Positions 59,793-64,000 of a DNA stretch of 64,000 nt are shown here, one piece after another; position 1 is the first letter of the stretch; each line of letters starts with the position of its first letter. The position numbers and the translations under genes were made by a program. The stretch is from contig AP031355.1 of the NCBI GenBank assembly GCA_037833965.1, forward strand, positions 11,681,501 to 11,745,500, read 5' to 3'. The notes under the pieces were generated by a model. The model saw only the letters and a program-made list of their open reading frames with translations. It was not told where the DNA came from and searched no databases. The stretch is from Marchantia polymorpha subsp. ruderalis. Its lineage: Eukaryota > Streptophyta > Marchantiopsida > Marchantiales > Marchantiaceae.

Positions 59793-62700
59793 CGTGCTTT
59801 CGTCCGAGCTCTCGAAGACTCTGACACCGGTGCAAGGCACCGTGTTCCGGCTGAGACTGATGATTCCATTCCTCTCCTATAGTAAAGCTGCAAGTGCCGT
59901 CAGGACACCGAGGGCCCCGGGGCTTCGGTCCTGTGTAGTCTCAGTGTGAAGTATCTCCCAAGCGACACACGTCTTCTCGGGTGCTTTTGCAGGCTGCGAA
60001 TCAGAGTCGAGGCATAGTCATCGAACGGCAATTGATAATTGTAAATGTCCAAAGTGATCGGACGCATGATCCATCGGAGGAAAGGCGGAGATGCGGCCTG
60101 GATAGCATTTAGTTGGATAGCAATGTATATTGTTAATGTCTAAACCAGGTCAAGGATTCTCACTGACTGCATCATGCTCTTCATGTGCCCGCTTTGCGCC
60201 CTCGGAACTTACTGGAAGATGATTTCTTATTCAGAAGATGAAGATGACGAAGCGGAGTGACATGATCGTAGACTCCCTTAAAATCACAATTTGTTCGTGA
60301 GCCAATTTCTAGTGTAATGATACTCCTCGCCATAGTCACGACGAAATGTCAGTCAGCGATTTTTGGAAAACTTTCACTTCCAACCCATTACATATGTTAG
60401 CATCTTTTCATGATGACTTCACATTTTTTAATCGAGCTAATGAAAAAAGTATCAATGTTTAAATAGCGGTTTCGTGTTTTAATCACATTTCGTCTTTTAT
60501 GCTTCCTTTCTCTTCTAGAGGTGGATACAGATCTCGTGAAGATTGTGTACTCAAAGTCAAAGTAAACATATCTCATTGACTCAGGCTGTCGTATATTTTA
60601 GATCAGCAGCATATTTTGAGAATCATGCGAGAAACATTTGAACAATGTGACAACGAGGTTTTAGTGTGGGGATTACCAATCACGAGGAATGGGACCCTTA
60701 GTGACATTCTCGTGGAAAGTGCACTTTCGGACCCACCAGAGCACGGGTGTCCCTAGACTCTGGGTATCGCGAACTGCCGCTGATACACCACCTTCAATCC
60801 AGAAGAGACTGGATTTGCATGCCGAGCTTATCTCTCGTTGCACGGCGCTGTTTTCAGTGGCCCAGATTTGAATATCTATTCAGCTTGGGAGCGAGTCCGT
60901 GGTAGAGGCGAGAATGACGCAACCTTGTCGCTGACGTGTGCATGAAGAGCACGGCTCCATCAGCAAGGTCTCGTAGACCTTCGAGAATATATGTCTCATT
61001 TTCAGTCGAGTGTGATTATGTTCCTAAGGCTATGTGCTGGCTATAAAACACTTCTGAGTGCTCAGATTCCACTCAGCTCATCTCGACCTGCAGGTGGTAA
61101 TCGCCGCGATTGTAGAAATTCGCTGGAAACTTGTTCTAAAGAAAATGCAGCGGCTTGCATATGAAAATTTGATATTGAAAATATCTAATAATAATTGTTC
61201 ACTCTTTTTTATTAGCTGGCTCGCTCGATAATATCACGCCGTTCCTACCTCTGCAGGGGCTGAGATGATGATAATTTTCCTCACGATCGCCACGTCCGGA
61301 GCGCTCGACGAATCGAGTCCAGAACGGAAGAGACTAATGATTTAAAAGGTGGAGGATGTGAGATACAAAGGGGCATCAAAGTGACATTGCGCGACAACAT
61401 GATGTCTCCATCACTTGTTGCGCAATCTGAAATTCGTCCAAATGTGAAAAAGCCTCGTGAGGTGATGAGAGCATCATCACACCATTAAAATATCTTCGGG
61501 CTTTTACTGGGAGGCAACGTAGGCCTCCTGGTTCGTGCAGATCCTATCATTCAGGCAATTTCCTCACCTTTCTGCTCTTTCCTTTCGGTGGCCTCTCGAC
61601 TCATCCACCCACCCCATCTGAGGGTTTTCATTCCGAGCTCGCACAGTCGTGGACTTCTTACAGAGCACACACGTTTGGGATTGTTGTATTGTAGTGAAAC
61701 AGGCCAAACCCTTGGGAGTCTGTAACGCGAACTATCAAAGGTCATACATTTGGTAGGTGCATGCTTGTGTAGATTGCGCTTGTGTTCGTCGAGGTTGGAA
61801 TGTGTGAGCTTCTCATGACGAGGTGTAATATTGTCATCCGAGCAACGGAGACCACCGGATGAACATGTGCTTGTGGAACGAAACTCTGCCATCGAACGCC
61901 CTTGCAGAGATGTCACCGCAGAACGATGCACTTGCGCCAGTCCCTATTCTGACGACTATCTACACCATTGCCTGTCCGAAACGGCCAGACTGCAAATAAT
62001 CTTCCATCCATCATTTAAAACTATTGATCAAAGCTTTTTCACGCTGAGGTCTACTCAGCGTAAATCACCTACCGTCCCGCGGCTCTGCACCTCTGACCGT
62101 AACTTCTCTCGTTCAAGGACGTGAGCACGCATAATGACTTATAATCGGCGTCAGCGACGAGAATTCGATTCAATTGCTACTGGTCAATCATGGATAGAGG
62201 GAAAGGAATATTTAATGCAATTGCTATTGGTCAATCATGCATGGAGGGAAAGGTACATGTCATGTACACTTCAGAAACTTCGAATAGGATAAAGGTTTGT
62301 AGCACGCAAAGCTTAAGCCTGTTCACCCGATTATCTATCTATACAGTATCAAGCAATCTATGCACCAACTTCAGTAGATTGCAGAGTAGTCGGAATATTT
62401 ATATTAAAATGTGCCGGTTGTACTGGGATTTGCAAAATTAGATGAGTGAAAGAGAATAATAATTCTCAAAGCTCGGATATTCCAATGAGTTCATCGTCAC
62501 TGTACATAGTATATAATGTACTCTCAGTCATCTGAGGGTTTCGTAGATGTCGGGCGTCATTGTTCCTGAGTTCTTTAGCTGAGTACGAGAACATATTATA
62601 TTTGTACTTGTCTTGAGAGACAGGATATCTTCATCTGTCTCTTTTGGCCCATTTGGTATCTCCTTTGTCTCCTTTCCCATGGCGATTTCATTCCATGTTT

Positions 62701-63160
62701 TCACCTACCATGGATGTAACCAAATTCAAGTATCCAGTGCGTCCGCGAACTTCCACTTTCACTCGTCTGAATCATATCGTCATAATATACATGACTGATT
62801 TCAATATTGAATTATCTACGCAATCTATATAATAATTTTTGAGTAAAAGCTATCACGTGTCAATAATTTTTGCCACAGATTATAAATAAAATTATACTAT
62901 ACAGGAAATTTTTCGTATAACCGTGTCTAATTAATAAACGAACCAACGTCTGTACCCTACAGCTCCACTCGCGGCCAATCAAGGCCAACGAGTAATCACG
63001 AATCATAAATACGAAGAAAAATAATATATAAAGGTATGTCAAGTGGTCACATGGCCCCAACAAGGAGTATAATTCCACGAGTGAAGTACAGTATTCTGAT
63101 ACGCAATAGTTCCACAAATTCACAGGGCTGAGTGGCGTCCTTCGACTTCTATGGCCGAAC
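59793..63160. other. Intergenic, no gene recognised
   Basis: There are short frames only. A two-copy 47-bp tandem repeat starts with CAATTGCTA(C/T)TGGTCAATCA at 62171 and again at 62218. No domain, RNA gene or terminal repeats were found. Confidence 0.4.
62171..62258. repeat. Tandem repeat, two copies of 47 bp
   Basis: CAATTGCT at 62171 recurs at 62218. The units share TGGTCAATCATG and GGAGGGAAAGG-type blocks with few differences. Confidence 0.8.
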
Positions 63161-63352
63161 ATTCCGCCGCAGGTACTTGGTACGTACCTACCATCGCCAC
63201 CCTGGGCTTTCCCCGATCCAATGATCTTCTACGGGTCCCACGTTTAGCTCGGAAAGCCCCATCATGACAGATGGTGTACGTAAAAAAGGGTCGACCAATG
63301 GAATGTTGTCCTGAATTCCGATGGGCGATCGGTGTTGCACGAAAATCTCATA

Positions 63353-63585
63353 GTATCATACGTACGAGTCGTACGTATGATACGCAGGGTTTGACAGGCA
63401 CGCAGGGTACCGTACCCTGCGTGCGGTACGACTGAGATTCTCAGTCGTACGGTACGACTGAGATTACAGGAACGACATTTTCCGAAAGCCTTCGCTCGTA
63501 AAGCGACTCCACATCTGTCAGGTTCAGTTCCCATGACGGTATATTCCCTCGGGGAATGTACCGTCGTCGGGGAATTTCCCCGACG
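63353..63585. repeat. Cluster of five short hairpins
   Basis: The five hairpins, in order, are as follows. 63353-63383 has arms GTATCATACGTACGA, 15 bp, 1-base centre. 63398-63424 has arms GCACGCAGGGTAC, 13 bp, 1-base centre. 63426-63450 has arms GTACGACTGAGA, 12 bp, 1-base centre. 63535-63565 has arms of 14 bp with one G-T mismatch and a 3-base loop. 63565-63585 has arms CGTCGGGGAA, 10 bp, 1-base centre. GGTACGACTGAGATT is also directly repeated at 63425 and 63451. Unrelated arm sequences with the same architecture argue for one generating process and not copies of one motif. Confidence 0.95.
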
Positions 63586-63589
63586 CTAC

Positions 63590-64000
63590 GGCCGGTGCAT
63601 GCAGACGGAAGTCGGTGATCATGAAACGGAGATTCACTGGCAAAGTTCGATGATTCTACTCGAGAACCATTGACCTTGCGATTCACGTCAGAACGCAGTC
63701 TCCGGTGACTTTCTGGCGATCGGAATCGTCGATAGGCAGTTTGGGAGGTACGACTAAAACTGGGCGAATTGTGCCACAACTGCCAGATGCTTGCGAGCTT
63801 TGCGATCTGATCTGATCGCAGATTGAATCCGAAAATCACAACGAATCGTGAACCGTCTTTACAATTTACTCCGTCGGCTAGAGAATGGAGCCCTTTCTTT
63901 CCACAGTAAGCGTATCGGAGTATCACTGTTCATAATTACGATTGTCGATTGATTGGATCTCTGTTGCTGCTATACCGTACACCAATGTTCTCATGTAGCT
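63590..64000. other. Right edge, no gene recognised
   Basis: A 161-codon minus-strand frame (63926-63441) runs through two of the hairpins and has no recognisable domain, so it is not called as a gene. Confidence 0.4.

Noticed and set aside
63441-63926. 161-codon minus-strand frame at the right edge
   Set aside because: It reads through two non-coding hairpins and shows no domain; open by chance in mixed-composition DNA.
1-64000. tRNA genes, CRISPR arrays and bacterial operons
   Set aside because: No tRNA T-loop/anticodon arrangement, no regularly spaced repeats with unique spacers and no polycistronic organisation were found; the window is eukaryotic.

Overview
The window looks like nuclear DNA from a land plant. 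It has spliceosomal GT-AG introns, an A-type (CYP71-clan) plant cytochrome P450, a plant-like EamA transporter, a piece of a plant-type (6-4) photolyase and a cytosolic ribosomal protein uS5 pseudogene. Introns are 128-1044 bp and gene spacing is 10-20 kb. That would suit a bryophyte such as a liverwort, but this is a guess from style and not proven by the sequence.

Only four genes can be defended. (1) A seven-exon EamA/DMT-type transporter, 383 aa, + strand, 13032-17070. (2) A two-exon secreted cysteine-rich protein with a bacterial-SH3-like fold, 122 aa, - strand, 27462-26966. (3) An intronless multi-pass membrane protein of unknown function, 269 aa, + strand, 40170-40979. (4) A two-exon P450 resembling CYP98, 526 aa, + strand, 58011-59792. 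They share no obvious pathway. Each has its own promoter region and they are far apart.

The rest is accessory DNA. From left to right: a nearly geneless left arm with an internally decayed pogo-like transposon (7457-8241); a GC-rich block with a microRNA-like foldback (11180-11281) ahead of the transporter; a second pogo-like element (17754-18506); a very AT-rich block (20.4-24.35 kb) ending in a GC island; the SH3-like gene with possible small secreted neighbours; another AT-rich block holding a decayed bacterial/organellar-type 23S rRNA fragment (31848-32150); an LTR-like stretch, the uS5 pseudogene and a 40-residue repeat frame (35.0-37.35 kb); the membrane protein gene; a long repeat-rich tract with tandem and dispersed duplications; a complete hAT element with perfect 8-bp target duplications that carries a broken piece of a (6-4) photolyase gene (55297-56303); the P450; and a right end with five short hairpins within 233 bp (63353-63585).

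The most unusual signals are the photolyase-carrying hAT element and a recurring class of short, nearly perfect hairpins whose arms are mostly separated by only 1-4 bases.
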